Positions 42,015 to 55,318 of a stretch of 64,000 nucleotides of DNA are shown piece by piece (the stretch's first letter is position 1; each line of letters starts with the position of its first letter). The stretch is from Halocaridina rubra (Eukaryota; Arthropoda; Malacostraca; Decapoda; Atyidae). The DNA is taken from assembly GCA_037179515.1 (NCBI GenBank), contig JAXCGZ010001900.1, positions 12,501 to 76,500 on the forward strand, written 5' to 3'. Position numbers and translations under genes: made by a program. Under the pieces are notes generated by a model, which saw only the letters and a list, made by a program, of their open reading frames with translations, did not search any database and was not told where the DNA came from.

Positions 42015-44700
42015 TTTCTGTTTTTTTTTCTCCCTGAGGGAGGGGAGTCAAGAATACCTTTTCCATGTTTCCCTGACTGTCGTAAAAGTCACCTAAATGG
42101 GGAGGAGCGGGGGGACGGGAATCCTCTCCTCTGTATTTTTACTTTCTGCGAGAAGCCAACAGTGCTGAGGTTTTCTGGCAGGAGAGATTCAGCCAGAACC
42201 TTAGTAAATGGGTTTTCTGATTGTGCGTGGTTGTGGTGTAAATGAAAGTAAGAGGGAGGTGATAGGGAGTATGTGTGTGGAGAGAAAGATAAATGTAATT
42301 GCACAGAGCGAAACTAAGATATAAAGAAATGGTGAGGCGACATTTGGGAGTGTGGTAGGTAGGGTGTCCGGAGTTGAGAGAGGGAGAGGAAGAAAGGGAG
42401 TGGCTATTTTAGTAAGTGAAAAGAAAAACAAGTGTGTTGGAATGGAAGGAAGTATATTCTCAAATAATAGTGGCTAAAATGAGGCTGGCATGTGAGGCTT
42501 GGGAGTTTGCCAGAGCATATGGCCCTGGCAGTGAAAGAAGTGAGGAAGAAAGAGAAGAATTTTGATAAAATTGAATGAGTGTGTGGAAGACTTGAAAATG
42601 AATGTGAATGTGGGGTTGATGGGAGATTTGACTGCTAGAGTAGGGAATGAGCCTGTGGATGGTGTAATTGGGAAGTATGGAGAGAAAATGATAGAAATGT
42701 GTATAGAGAGAGATTTTGATCGCTATTACTGTATTTAAAAAGAAAGATGTGAACAAATATTGATGGATCAGAGTTGATAATGGAAGAGTAGATGACAGAG
42801 CATTAATGGATTATGTTGTAGTGAAGAGGAGGGTGACTGGAAGAGTATTGGAAGTGAATGTACTGAGAGGACTGTTGGTGGTATATCTGATCATTATTTA
42901 GTGGAAAGTAGAGAGAGTGGGAGAAAAGTGGAGAAAGAGGAGAAGGGAGTGAGGAGCTAAAAGTGAATGAATTGAATAAAAAAGAGAAAGACTGTGAGTT
43001 TGAAGCTAGTGTAAGAAATGTGTGAAATGTACTGAAAGAGAAAGTGGAGGAGGGAGCGGAAAAAGAGTGGGGTTGTTTCAAGGAGAGAGTTATGAAGTGT
43101 GCCGAGGCAGTGTGTGCCTGGAGATTATAGGTGATAAGAATGATAGAGAAATAAAAATGAGGATGTACATTTGCCATTGAGAACAATGGCAGCAGGTAAA
43201 GCACCAGAGATAGATGGGTATCATCTTGCATGCTTGTCAAAAGTGGGGAGGCATTAGCAGAAAGGATGGTTAGGTTCTTGAATGTACGTTTCAGGAAAGG
43301 GAGGTTCCCAGTTGATTGGAGGAGTGCATGTGTAGTTCCACTTTGTAAAAGGAAAGGAGATGAGTATGAACATAGCAGTTTTAAAGGAATTAGCTTGTTT
43401 GTAAGGTATATGGTAGAGTGTTATTCAAGACAATTAGGAAAGATACTGAGAATTTAATTGGGGAAGAAAAGTGTGGGTTCAGGAGAGGAAGAGGGTGTGT
43501 GAATCAGGTGCTTGCAGTAAGACAGGTGTGTGAGAAGTTCTTGGAGAAATGTAGGGACACTTTTTGGGCTTTAATTGACTTATAGAAAGCATATGACAGT
43601 GTTGATAGAGTTGTTGTGTAGTGTGTTGCGACCGTATGGCATAAGTGGAAATTTGTTGAATGCAGTGAAGAGTTCTTATATGAATATTAGAGAGTTGTGA
43701 GAGTTGGGGATGGTATGAGCGATTGGTTTGAGGTGTATGTAGCATTACATCAAGGTTGTTTAATGTCGCCATGGTTGTTTAAAGTTTGTATGGATGGAGT
43801 GGAAAGGTAAGTAAATGAAAGAGTATTAGATAGAGGCTTGGAACTATTTGGTGAGGATGGAAGGTTGTAGAAAATGAATCAGTTGCTATTTGCAGATGAT
43901 ACTGTACTAGTGGCTGATACTGAAAATGAATTGAATCATTTGATGACTGAGTTTGTTGGGGTGTGTGTGAAAGAAGGAAATTGCGGGTGAGTTTTGGTAA
44001 AAGTAAAGTCAAAGAAATTCACGAGGAGTGTCAATGTTGCATAGTGAATATAGGAGTGAATGGGAACTTGCTTGAAGTTGAAAGTTTTAAGTATCTGGGA
44101 TCGCATGTATCTGGGAGTGGACGAGTAAATGTATAGGTAAATCACAGAGTGTAGGAAGCAGATATATATCTAGGTGGGTTGAAAAATGTAATGAGAAATG
44201 GATATTTGGGAATGAATGCAAAGAGAAGAAGAAATGAAGGTGTTTTATGCCGACAGCATCGTATGGAGCAGAGACTTGGAATGCAAGAGAAGATGAAATG
44301 AACATGTTGAATGTAATGGAGATGAGGTGTTTGAGAAGTATGATTGGAGTATCTAGAATAGATAGAGTAAGAAATGAGGATGTCAGGTAGAGATCAGGTC
44401 TTGGAATGAAGCTGTCGGATAGGTAAGATCAGAAACTGTTTACTTGGTTTGAACACATGAAAACGATGAGTATTGAACAAATAGTGAAGAGAGTGTGGAA
44501 TGCAGAAGTGAATGGAGGTAGGTCAAAAGGGATACCTAGAATGGGATAGATGGATGGCGGGAAAAGAGCAATGAATGCACGTGGAATGTTAGTGGAACAA
44601 GTAAGAGTGCACGCAAGAGATAGGAATGAGTGGAGGAAGATTGTACATAGATGAAGCGGGTCACATGGATTTCTCGCAACTGCTATTTCCACACAGTCAG
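42015..44700 (+). mobile_element. RTE-like LINE, full-length layout but decayed
   Basis: The 5' end CTCCCTGAGGGAGGGGAGTC, then TTTCCCTGACTGTCGTAAAAG, is the head shared with the copies at 61925 and 12621. The endonuclease region includes GGVNESKREVIGS (near 42235) and a DRALMDYVVV stretch (near 42800). The RT contains AAGKAPEIDGYHLA (43194) and GGSQLIGGVHV, a CERRKLRVSFGK equivalent (43970), and VESFKYLGSHVSGSGR (44080-44130). It continues past MRCLRSMIGVSRIDRVRNE (about 44320) to about 44690. Stops occur every few dozen codons. Its best match in this window is the RTE at 57100-59040. Confidence 0.85.
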
Positions 44701-45398
44701 TCCCTAGCTCTTGTGGCGATAAGATGTGCTCTCCTCTGCTAAGCCTTACAGCTTAGCCTTGCCAAGGATCACCTCCATCGCTGCCTACTGCAAAGATGGA
44801 TTGTTCTTGCTTCAACTCCCACAGTTCAATCAAAAATCCTACGCCGATGTAGACATCTCTACTCTATCTGATAGACCCTGTCTATCGTGAGGCACCACCC
44901 CTTCTGATAGACCCTATCTATCAGGAGACAAACTCTAACTCTAACCCTTTCACTTACTAACCCCGGCCTGTCTGTGGATATGCAGTAGCCCTTGTGGTCT
45001 TAAAATTTTGCCTGAAGCAGCCAGGTTCATCGCCCCACCAATCACAATCTATTGCAAGATGGAGTAGGAACTGTTACGGAAAATTAGCTTAGCAAGGGCA
45101 CCTCCCATAAGACCACCTTTTGATAGGAGGGAACCTTCAGTTCCCATAGGCCCAACCCCCCTTCATTCCCTCCCCTCCCCAGTAGAAGGTTTTGTGACTA
45201 CTAAAGTGAAAGGTGGAATCCACCTTTCAATTCTCTAGAGCAATTCCTTCTGCTGGTAAAATGTCTGCTCTAGGATCGGACCAGCTACAAATAGGATAAG
45301 TAGGGCCTCCTCCTCGCCCTTTGCTCTCCCAAACCATTAACTTATTAACTTATAAAACCATTTAACTTCACCAAAAATAGAAGGAATGTGTTTGCGAC
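44701..45398 (+). other. probable 5' region of the I-group LINE
   Basis: This is unassigned GC-richer sequence leading into ORF1. It contains two copies of a block of about 30 bp around 44865-44935 (CTGATAGACCCTGTCTATCG and CTGATAGACCCTATCTATCA), each nearly palindromic. I infer it is the LINE 5' UTR, but the element's true start is unknown. Confidence 0.4.
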
Positions 45399-46756
45399 AT
45401 GGTCTGCAAACGCCCACTGAGCCGTCCAGCAGAAGAGGAAGAAAACCCCTCTTTTAGTTTGCAAGAGGCAGAACAACTGAAGCTCACCGAGAGGACAAAC
45501 ACACACCACAAATTCCAATCACGAGAAAGCTCACATTCCAAAGAGCTTCAACAAATTCAAGATCCTGAGCGAGGAGCCAAAAGCAAATTTTCAGGCGGTG
45601 AAATTACTGGAAAAAATGAAACCAGGCATCAACATTTCTGCACGACCCAACCTACAAGGACAATGGATCCTCACACCAAGGGATGAAGAAGCTTGCAAAT
45701 ACCTGTAAACGTCTCGCCACTTCTTCATGCAGGAGCTAATTCCTGGAGAAAACACCTGCAAGGGAGCAGTGTGCAACTACCCTGTGGTTAGGAGATGGCT
45801 CCACTTCTAGCTCTTCCATACATCATGGAAGAAACACGATAAACCAGCAAGACTGGGCCGCCAACTCCTACAATAGTAGGAGTTCCCAACAAAGTAAATC
45901 TAGGTTTCTGGGGATCCTTTCCGGCCAAACCCTTCATGAAGGAACCGCTGAGATGCTACAACTGCCAGAAATTCGAACATCACAAAGGCCAATGCACCCT
46001 TCCAGAAGTCTGTGCTGCTTGCAGTGAAGACACAGCATGGAGAAGTGTATCCAGGTCCACAAGGAGGGCAAAAGCACCACAGCAAGATGCCAAACTGCAA
46101 GTGGAACCATCACGCATGGAACCCCAAGTGCCCCATAAGACTAAACCGCATACCAACAACAACTCAGTCCAAAACCACCTCTCAACCTTCCAGGATTACT
46201 CAATCAAGTAAAGAACCACCCGGAATCACTACGATAAACCTAGTTCTCAGGCAAGTCATAGCACCTGTGATGGAAAACAGGCCCAAGCCTCAGAGAACCC
46301 TTCGTCCTCCAAGGAGAAGACTGAATTTGAACAAACCTTTGACCAAACAACCTGCTCAGAAAACTCCAAAGGTTCCACAAACTACCAAACCCTTGCACCA
46401 AGTTACTTGGACAACACCACTAGTGGAGTCAAACACCATCACAATAAGGGAGGACAAACTGAGAACACTGCTCCAAGGATTCGACAACCAACTAGCAGAT
46501 ATGTTAAATGTCCAGCTGGAACAAAGCTCTAGCAGCCGAGCACTGGAGAAACTCATGTTCCAGGCAGAAGTCCACACCCCCAGACCAGTAGCCAGGATCT
46601 CAGTTTATCCTACCCAGGCCTGCCCAATTTCCCAAGAGTTACCCTCAACCAGCAGCACAAAAAACAACTCACGACAACCTTCCCAAGGGTTATGTGGCCT
46701 CCAGCCAACCCCCACTGATGTCCAGCACCACCCAGTTCCTGGTCCTTCCGTCCCGT
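45399..46756 (+). pseudogene. ORF1 (gag-like) of the I-group LINE
   Basis: This nucleic-acid-binding protein packages the retrotransposon RNA. It begins MVCKRPLSRPAEEEENPS at 45399, stops at 45686, and continues in shifted frames. At 45936-46075 the zinc knuckle region reads CYNCQKFEHHKGQC (C-x2-C-x4-H-x4-C), then EVCAACSEDT. Further Cys/His pairs continue in the next frame (CKWNHHAWNPKC, near 46095-46130). The rest (46012-46758) is a Pro/Thr/Gln-rich tail without recognisable domains. Three CCHC motifs in ORF1 are typical of the I/Jockey LINE groups. Confidence 0.82.
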
Positions 46757-46771
46757 GATACCAGCCTCACC

Positions 46772-49700
46772 AGCAAAGTTTCGACTCCATAAGGATTCTG
46801 CAGTGGATTGTCTGTGGGATTAGACCCAAGTATGCCTCCCTGCAATCAGCAGCCAAGGAAGGTAGTTTTGACATCATCCTTCTACAAGAAGCACTCTTCA
46901 AAGGACAAAAAGACTTCAATTTCTCAGGATACAAAGCCTTCACAATACCAGCAGACAACCACACCAACAAAGGACTAATGACTCTAGGTAAAAATTGCAT
47001 CCCAGCCTCCAACATCAACCCTACAGACTGCGGGGATAACGTGGATATCCAGGCTGTTAAAATACAGCTTCTAAAACAAAAGTTAACAATATACAACATC
47101 TACAAGCAAATCAAAGGCCTCTTAGAGGGTGGAGAGCATTTTGCAACCGCTGCTGAAGAGCCATCTTTCATAGATGGCGATTTTAATGCCCATCACTGAA
47201 TTCTAAATTCAACAAGGCCAAACAATGATACTTGTGAAGAAATTGCTTATCTTCTGGATAAATTCCCCACTATTCACCTTTTAAACACTGGGGCCACAAC
47301 ACATGTACTAGGAGGAGGACTAGACATGTCTTTCATAACCTCCTCCCTCACTTCCTACACTGACTGGAGTATACATCCTCACCTCATGAGTGATCACTAT
47401 GCCACTCAGATAAGCATCCAACTGCCTATACTTCCACCAATTCCACCTCCCCAACCCAAATGGAATCAAAATATGGCAAATTTGAAAACATTTCAGCGAT
47501 CCTTAACCCAGTGGCATTCAGACTACACTGCATTTGAAGACGTCAACATTTTAGCACAAGACCTTATCTCCGCCTTCCACAAAGCAACCGACGTTTCCAT
47601 CCTAAAAACAAACCTCCAAAAAGGGAATATCAAGATTCATGTGCTACTGCCAGGAAGTGAAAGAGGCCAAGCAAAGACTGAATAGGGTCAGGAGGTTATA
47701 TAGGAAAAGACCCACAGATGCCAATAGAGCAGTGCTTCAGGAGATTGTCACAGGCACCGACAAGACTGTCTCGAAAATCCGAACTGACAAATGGCTGGAA
47801 TGGTGTGCCAAGCTAAATCAACACACCAACCTCACTGAGCTATGGCAAATGTTCAAAAGACCAAAGCACCCACACATCCAAAACATATGGAGGAGGCTGA
47901 AAGATTTGCAAGCATCTTTTCCAACCGTTCAGCAACCCAACAACTTCCACCAAGCATAATAAGGATCCAAAATGACTTAAAAAACAAAGATGGGATACCA
48001 TAAATCATGCCTGCAACAAAAATGATGACACAAACACACTATTCACCACTCTTAAACTCAGACACACCATGCATAAAGCGAAAAACACAGTCCCTGGAGC
48101 AGATGGCATCACCTACACAATGATTAACAACATGGGCACTTCAGGTGAAGCCGCCTACCTCCATCTGACAAACACCACTTACATATTAAGAGTTTCTCTG
48201 AAAATCTTGAGTCAACAGGATATTCAGCCTATCCCAAAACCCAAAGACCTAACGAATCCACGACCCATATCTCTACTGAGCTGTTTAGAAAAAACAGCTG
48301 AAAAAATGGTGCTCAAGAGATTACAATTCAAAATAGGCCCCTTACACCCTCACTTGTATGCCTAAAGAGATAATGTAGGCACTACACAGTGTATTATGGA
48401 TGTCCTCAGCTGCATAAACAACATGGCTGCAGTCGTGGTGTTCTTAAATCTTGAGAAGGCTTTTGAACTGGCCAACCCAGCAGCCATTCTGAGCTCCCTA
48501 GCAAATAAGGGAGTTAAGGAACATCGACTCAGTTGGGTCTCAAACCATGTCAGGAATAGAGAGGCTAAAGTAAAATTCCAAAGACAACTATCAACATATA
48601 AGAAATTAGAAAATGGTACCCCACAAGGAGGCAGTCTCAGTCCACTGCTTTTCAATGTGCTAATGGAGAACTTCTTTCCACTACAACTACCCCAAGGAGT
48701 AGACATCTTCATCTATGCCAAAAACGTGGTCCTCATCAGCAGAGGAGGCAAGAGACTAGCCAGTGCTCAAAAAGCAGTAGACCTGTTCCATCTGAAAAGC
48801 AAGGAGCTGGGATTCAAAATCAATGTTAATACGATAATAAAACAAAAGCTATAGCCGTAAAAACTCCAGTACCACTAACCCCACTCACTCTAGCCAATGA
48901 AAACATAGAGTGGGCTGATACATTCATGTATCTGGGAGTTTTCATAGACAGGCAACTCACCTTCAAACCACAAATCACGTATCTCAGGGAAAAAGCACAT
49001 AGCCAACTAACCCTTATGATATGTATGGCATCTCTTCAAGAAGGAGCAGGTCTTCAGGTCCTGAAGAAATTTTACATTGCCACTATAGGATCCCTGATTA
49101 CCTACAGTGCTCCCACCTTAGCCAACATCAGCGCAACAACAAACCTCCACCATAAAAGTAATCCAGAACAATGCCATGCGTTACATGCTGGGGGTGCCTA
49201 TGTGGACCAAGATATGCAACTTACAAATGGAAACAAACCTACCTCCTCTATATAGCTGGATTAACGTCTCCAATACCAACACAATAACAAAGGCTCTGCT
49301 ATCTGAAAGGAGATCTCACACAGAAACGACTGAAAGAGGCCCTCAACAAACATCCAGATCTCCCCATCCCGAACACCTATGCCAGCTTGGCTTCTGAAAA
49401 ATATATATGAATGCAACATGGCATCTGAATTGGCAAAAATCAACTTAGACAAGACCTGCACTCACTACAAACCGCTTGTCCCATGGGAAGCACACCCAGC
49501 AAAATTCAACACTACTAGTTTTCCTGACAGTAAGAAAGCTTGTACTATACAGATGGAACTGTCAACTCAAGTATCCCTGCAACTGGAGCAGCAGTCTATT
49601 CTGAACATTTTATAACTTCCTGGAGACTTTCAGACTCCTGCTCCACTCTTCAAACCGAGCTATTTGCTATCAAAATGGCTCTACAAAACTTGATGGTAAA

Positions 49701-50383
49701 AGAACAAGGACCTGTAACCATACACACTGACTCACTCTCCTCTGTCCAAGCAGTACAACAGCAAAAGTTCAAAGAAAATATCAACTTAATCAGCTCAGTC
49801 CAAACACTGCTAGTTCAACATCAAGAACAAGGAGGATCGGTAACAATCAACTGGATACCCAGCCACATCAACATCCCTGGAAACGACAATGCTGATCAAC
49901 TTGCCAAGGACGCTGTCTTATGCCACATTATACAACGTTTTATACAACCCAGCCTACAACAATACAAATAAAAAATTAAGCTAGCACTACAGAAAGCAAA
50001 GCAGGAAAATCAGAACTATTGGGTCAACAAAAACTCCTACTCCGCCACAAGGTACAAGAAAGCAACAAAACTTGAGTCCTCACCTGTATCCAAATACACC
50101 CCAAGGAATCTGACTGTCACAATAGCTAGGCTCAGGCTTGGCTACAAGTGCTGCTGGGAAATTACTGAAAACCCTGGTAAAGAATGTGAACACTGTGGCA
50201 AGATAACAGCCCTGCTGAATTATCTGTTAGAATGTCAGAGGACAAACAACTTAATGAACGGAATAAACATGGATCTACAACATCCAAATGCTCCAGATCA
50301 TGCTGCTCAAATAGCCCAGAAATTACTTGACAATCTGGACACCCATTTCATCACCTTGCAAACTTCTGAACCACCAAGGTGAT
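46772..50383 (+). pseudogene. ORF2 of the I-group LINE: endonuclease, RT and RNase H
   Basis: Endonuclease: ILQWIVCGIRPKYASLQSAA (near 46796), FDIILLQEALFKG, FIDGDFNAHH (47170-47197), GGGLDMSFI (47311-47337) and LMSDHYATQ (47386-47412). RT: ADGITYTMIN (48101-48130), NPRPISLLSCLEKTAEKM (48257-48310), FLNLEKAFELANPAAI (48440-48487), GTPQGGSLSPLLFNVLME (48616-48667) and FIYAKNVVLIS near 48710, where the catalytic YADD reads YAKN. RNase H: YYTDGTVNSS (49543-49572), QTELFAIKMAL (49657), HTDSLSSVQA (49723-49752) and WIPSHINIPGNDNADQLAKD (49852-49911). The end HFITLQTSEPPR stops at 50383. An RNase H domain is characteristic of the I group. Stops, shifts and the lost RT aspartates make it inactive. 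Confidence 0.88.
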
Positions 50384-50480
50384 AAAACAACTCAAGATTT
50401 GTAACCTCTAACCTACGGGCCGTCCTTTGGACAAGGGCCTGTACCAATACAAGGTTGACTTTAATCTCAAACAAAAACAA
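50384..50480 (+). other. 3' UTR of the I-group LINE
   Basis: This short GC-containing stretch (GGGCCGTCCTTTGGACAAGG) lies after the ORF2 stop and ends in AAACAAAAACAACAATGATACC, an A-rich tail. Confidence 0.55.
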
Positions 50481-50489
50481 CAATGATAC

Positions 50490-50690
50490 CTCAGTGAACT
50501 GTGATGGATGGGTGTGAGGGGAGTTGCTATGTGATGAAGCGGTGGGGAGATGTGGCAACCCTCTAACCCCAAGGAGCTGGGAGGAGTGGTTGAGGTATGT
50601 GTGGATCGTGGTGAATGCGTGTTTCTTGGCTTGGCCACCCCTCTTACAAGGGGGAATGAGGAATGTGTATATGTAAGTATGTATGCTTTA
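50490..50690 (+). mobile_element. RTE-like LINE 3' end fragment
   Basis: This contains no coding sequence but matches the 3' UTR of the RTE at 57110-57370 in reverse: GAACTGTGATGGATGGGTGT, GTTGCTATGTGATGAAGCGG, and GTGTTTCTTGGCTTGGCCAC before CTTACAAGGGGG. It ends in a short TATG-type tail (ATATGTAAGTATGTATGC). Confidence 0.8.
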
Positions 50691-52640
50691 TTAAACGTTA
50701 TATCCTTATTTTGCTTTCAAGAAGAACCATCTTAGTCTGGATGCTTTGTATTTTTTGTCATTCTGTAATTTCTAGCCCATCGGAGGCTATGCAGTGCAGA
50801 CCTTTACGAAAAATATGATATTTGACATAGCATCCGTTCCATAAAGTAACCCCTGGGATATAATTTTTCTCACCATTCGCCTTGGCAATACTTGACTGAA
50901 AAATTGTAGCTTGCATTCTGATTCCACCTGATGTCATAAATGCCAAGGAGGAGAAAAATTCATGTTGAATGTTGTTAATACTCTATGATTGTGGCCTTAT
51001 TTTCTCCTCGTTCTCTTTGTGAACACTTCCAAGAGAATAAACATATTCAACTGCTACTGCTACTATCCTCTCTTATTAGGGGAAAAATGGCTTATGTATA
51101 TAGATGGGTAGCTACTACTACTACTACTACTACTGTTGTTGTTGCTGCTTCTGCTACTACTACTAATACTGCGATTATTTATCTTTCATAGTTAACTTGC
51201 TTTTATTTCGTTTTTATTACACATTTAAGACATGTATTTATTGCATCACTGAAGGAAAATAAACGTACATTAAATAGATATTAATGTGCCATTTTCATTG
51301 CGTAGTATTTCATTTTGCGAAAGTGGTAATGCATTTCTTAAGAGATGCATCATATGGCCCAATTCGGCATCGCATAATCTTATCGGTGTTTTGGATTCAT
51401 GAATAATCATGCACATGAGTGAGAATTCATGCCATTTCAGAATCAGCAGCTAACAATAATTGATGTGTGAATGGCTTACTGCCAAGATTGCTATCGCTCG
51501 TTATTAGATTGAGCTTTTAATAATGATGATCAACATGGTCAGGATGAATATATCAGTGCAGATGGAGTTGGGATGTGAGAGAAATAATACAGAAGGAAAT
51601 TTTTAAACATGGAAATTAAACCACCCTTTCTAAACTTTAATGGAAATATTTCTCAAACTTTATTGCACAAAAAGAAAATTAAAGAATACTAAGTGCTTTC
51701 CAAACTAAAAAAGAAAAAAAAATAAATTGAGAGATAATCTGCACATGATTACACATTATCTATGTCTTTATAGAAATATGTTTTAAAGTCTTAACAAAAA
51801 AATAATGAAGTATCACAGATATCCACTCCTCTAAGATCAAAAAGTTTGATTTGCAAAAGCAGAAAAATCCGACAAGGTCTATGATTTTCCAGAGGAATAG
51901 ATATTTCATAATATATTGTTGATGATTGCTACTTCTCTGATGAGTTAATAAGCCATCTTATACCTTCCAGCAATCCATTCCCCACCCAAAAAGAAAAAGG
52001 TTACTCATTATGAAGAGGGGTAGGGTGAGACTAAGAGAAAGTGTGGATGAAAAAAAAGTTTGCATTTCTCCATTAGTGATTCCATTACGTTTTGATAGCA
52101 GATTTGGACCTTCTTCTTCCTAAATTAATCTCTCTAATGGGCAGTATAAAAAGATAACGTTAATCTGCTCATTCTTTTAATTCAGATCAAGAGACAGGAA
52201 GCGGTGATCTTGAAAGTAGTTCCTGTTTTTCCTTAAATGCATTACATATGCTAGGGATACATATTTCTTTCCTCTCTCCTTCTGTTATCTCGCTTTTCCT
52301 TTCCTTATTTCCAATATTCTTTTTTTCCATTTCTTCTATTTCCTTTGTTTCCTCCTTTTTCCTAAGTTTCGCCCTTCCTTCTTTTCCCTTTTACTTCCAT
52401 ATTTTCTTTCTTTTGTCTTCGATATAGTATTCTATTTTTTTTAAACCTTACAGCCTCCCTCCCATTTTCTTATCTTTATAATTACCAAGGTAATTACCTT
52501 TAATATCACTTTTTATCAGTATTATAAAAATTCATATAATTCCAGAAACAAGAGTATATAAATTTAGCAGATAGTCTGATATCAGTTTACTTTGGAGACA
52601 CAAGGGAAGAGATTGGAAAAATGATAAATATATCATCACT
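50691..52640. other. unassigned sequence
   Basis: About 1.95 kb without a recognisable gene or element. A (CTA)n/(GTT)n stretch lies at about 51110-51170 and a pyrimidine-rich region at 52260-52440. Confidence 0.5.
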
Positions 52641-53085
<445 letters not shown>

Positions 53086-53399
53086 CGTATAATAATATCT
53101 GCGATCGTTGTAGAACGATCACCAGCCAGTACATTTTCAAAGTTTTATTCCAATTGTCTTCTACACCATCTTGCAAGGTTTCAATCTTTCACTGAGTTCA
53201 TATTCAAGACTACATCTACAAAAAAAAAAGAACAAGACAGCATAACTCAATATATGAACAAAGAACTAATAACAACAATTAATAAAAAAAAAATAATACA
53301 TGTGTATGCATATCCATATACATACGCATATAAGAATCAAATTATAAATACAAAAATATTTAATAGTTAATGCAATGGACCACATTTGAATATTTTCAA

Positions 53400-54109
53400 G
53401 GGATAGCTTGAGCAATTTAAATTTAATTCGGGGTTCTCCCTTTTAATTAAAAGTGATTCAACAATTCTAATTTCAGTCTCATCTTTTCCTTTGTAAGTTA
53501 TTTTAAAATCGCGTATTGAGAAATCACAATTTCATTTTTCATGGCAGTGTTCCCTAATGCTTGATGCCAGAGGTCTTGTTAAGTGTCTGTTTGTTCTGAA
53601 ACTCAGCCCCTTATGTTCATGGTATCTTATTCTTAATGATGTCTTAGTCGAGTCATATTAGGCCAATTGGCAAATTGGACACTTAAAAATATATACTACC
53701 AAAGAACAGAAGGCTTGAGGAAGTTGTTCTTTATGATTTAAAATGGTTTCAATTTTAAAGATATTACAAAATAATAAATTAGGGGTAATTTGAGGATATC
53801 TATTAAATATATTTGTGATTTCATTTTTAAGAAAGGAGTTCGTAATTTTATTCATGAATGGGAATTTGAAAAATAATTTGTGTTTCTGTGGTTCATATCT
53901 TATGGGTGTTGGAGAAAACGTCTTGTTTAAAAAAGTTCTTAATGATCTGTTTATCATATTAGGAATAAAAACATTTTGCATAAAATATTTATTCAGAAAG
54001 GACACTTCATTAAATTTATTGTAGGTGGATGTTAAGCAAAATGCCCTGGTAAAGAGTGTGCAAAATGTGTGTTTTTAATATAGTTCATAGCACTCACTTA
54101 AAAAATTCA
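53400..54109 (-). pseudogene. Penelope GIY-YIG endonuclease portion
   Basis: Reading leftward from the RTE insertion: FTGIRMNFLSECYELY (near 54105), FLNKYFMQNVFIPNMINRSL (54000-53945), VYIFKCPICQLA (53690-53660), then past a stop YDSTKTSLRIRYHEHKG, IREHCHEK, and ETEIRIVESLLIKRENPELN (about 53510-53440). The CPIC...GSTK-like core and the NPELN end match GIY-YIG domains of Penelope-like elements. The domain nicks target DNA during integration. The stop after CQLA breaks it. Confidence 0.85.
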
Positions 54110-55318
54110 TTCTTATGCCCGTGAAACATCTATCTACCTTGGCTGTTTCCCCATTGGGGCATAGCCGACATAAAAAAAGAATCAATATGGGGATTACTTT
54201 GCTCTATGGGCAATTACGAGGGAGCTAGCGACCGTTCAGATTGCACTGCTGGAGTGCCACAGCCCATCCTCCTGGCTCTTCCACAACCTCTGTCGCTTCA
54301 TAATGCCAATTCCCCTACTGCCTCTACCACAGGGCTATCTCTGTAAGATGCAGCCCCGTGGTAACACCAGATGCCCATCAGAACTGTATCACAGTTGCTC
54401 GCCACTCATTCCTATTCCTAGCACGCTCACTTGCTTCTCTCACATCCATACTCCTATCATACGGGGCTCTCCTTACTCCATCCATCCACCAAAATCTAGG
54501 CCTCCCTCTAGCATTTCTCCCATCAACTCTCGCATTCATCACCTTTTTCAGCAGTCTTTCATCATCCATCCTCTCCACATGGCCAAACCATCTCAGAACA
54601 TTCATATCTACTCTGGCTGCCAATTCTCTCCTCACACCCGTTCTTGCTCTCACCACTTCATTCCTAACCCTATCCAACCGAGATACACCAATCACACTCC
54701 TCAGGCCTTTCATCTCAAACGCATTTGGTTTCCGTCACTCACTTACTTTCATACCCCATAACTCTGATTCATACATCACAGTTGGCACAACCACTTTCTC
54801 ATACAAAACTTTCTTAACATTCATTTCCAACCCTCTATTCTTCATCACTCCTTTCAACGCACCCAACACTTTACTTCCTTCATTCACTTTGTAACACACA
54901 TCTGCTTCCACTCCACCATTTGTAGCTATATCCGAGCCTAAATACTTAAACTGAACAACTTCCTCAAGTGTCTCTCCATTCAACATAACATTCAATCCAG
55001 CACCATCCTCATTTCTTGTACACGTCATAACTTTTCTCTTTCCCACATTCACTTGCAACTTCCTTCTCTCACTCACCATTCCAAATTCTGACACTAACTG
55101 ACATATTTTCTCCTTTGAATCTGCCACCACCACAGTATCATCTGCAAACAGCAACTGATTTAGCTCCCACTCATTATCATCCCCATATACCATTCTCAAA
55201 CCTCGACCACGCACTCGCTCATTCACCTCTCCTATGACTCTATCAATATACAAATTGAACAGCCATGGTGACATCACACATCCTTGTCTGAGTTCCACAC
55301 TCACTGGTTACCACTCAC
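54110..55318 (-). pseudogene. RTE-like LINE fragment inserted in Penelope copy 1
   Basis: 5'-truncated within the RT: the frame at 55304-54735 reads ELRQGCVMSPWLFNLYIDRV, QLLFADDTVVVADSKEK, SERRKLQVNVGKRKVM and VVQFKYLGSDIATNG. After a stop, 54713-54378 continues LRSVIGVSRLDRVRNEVVRA and LRWFGHVERMDDERL. The 3' UTR reaches GGGGAAACAGCCAAGGTAGATAGATG near 54115. It splits the Penelope frame between KFEIS and FTGIRMNF. A few Penelope residues appear missing at the junction. Confidence 0.88.

Noticed and set aside
42803..44692. Minus-strand frames rich in Phe, Ser and His (for example 42803-43240)
   Set aside because: They are antisense shadows of the plus-strand RTE, whose A/G-rich sequence gives few stops on the other strand.
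54303..54894. Plus-strand frames of 152 and 178 codons
   Set aside because: They are antisense shadows of the minus-strand RTE coding sequence at 54110-55318.
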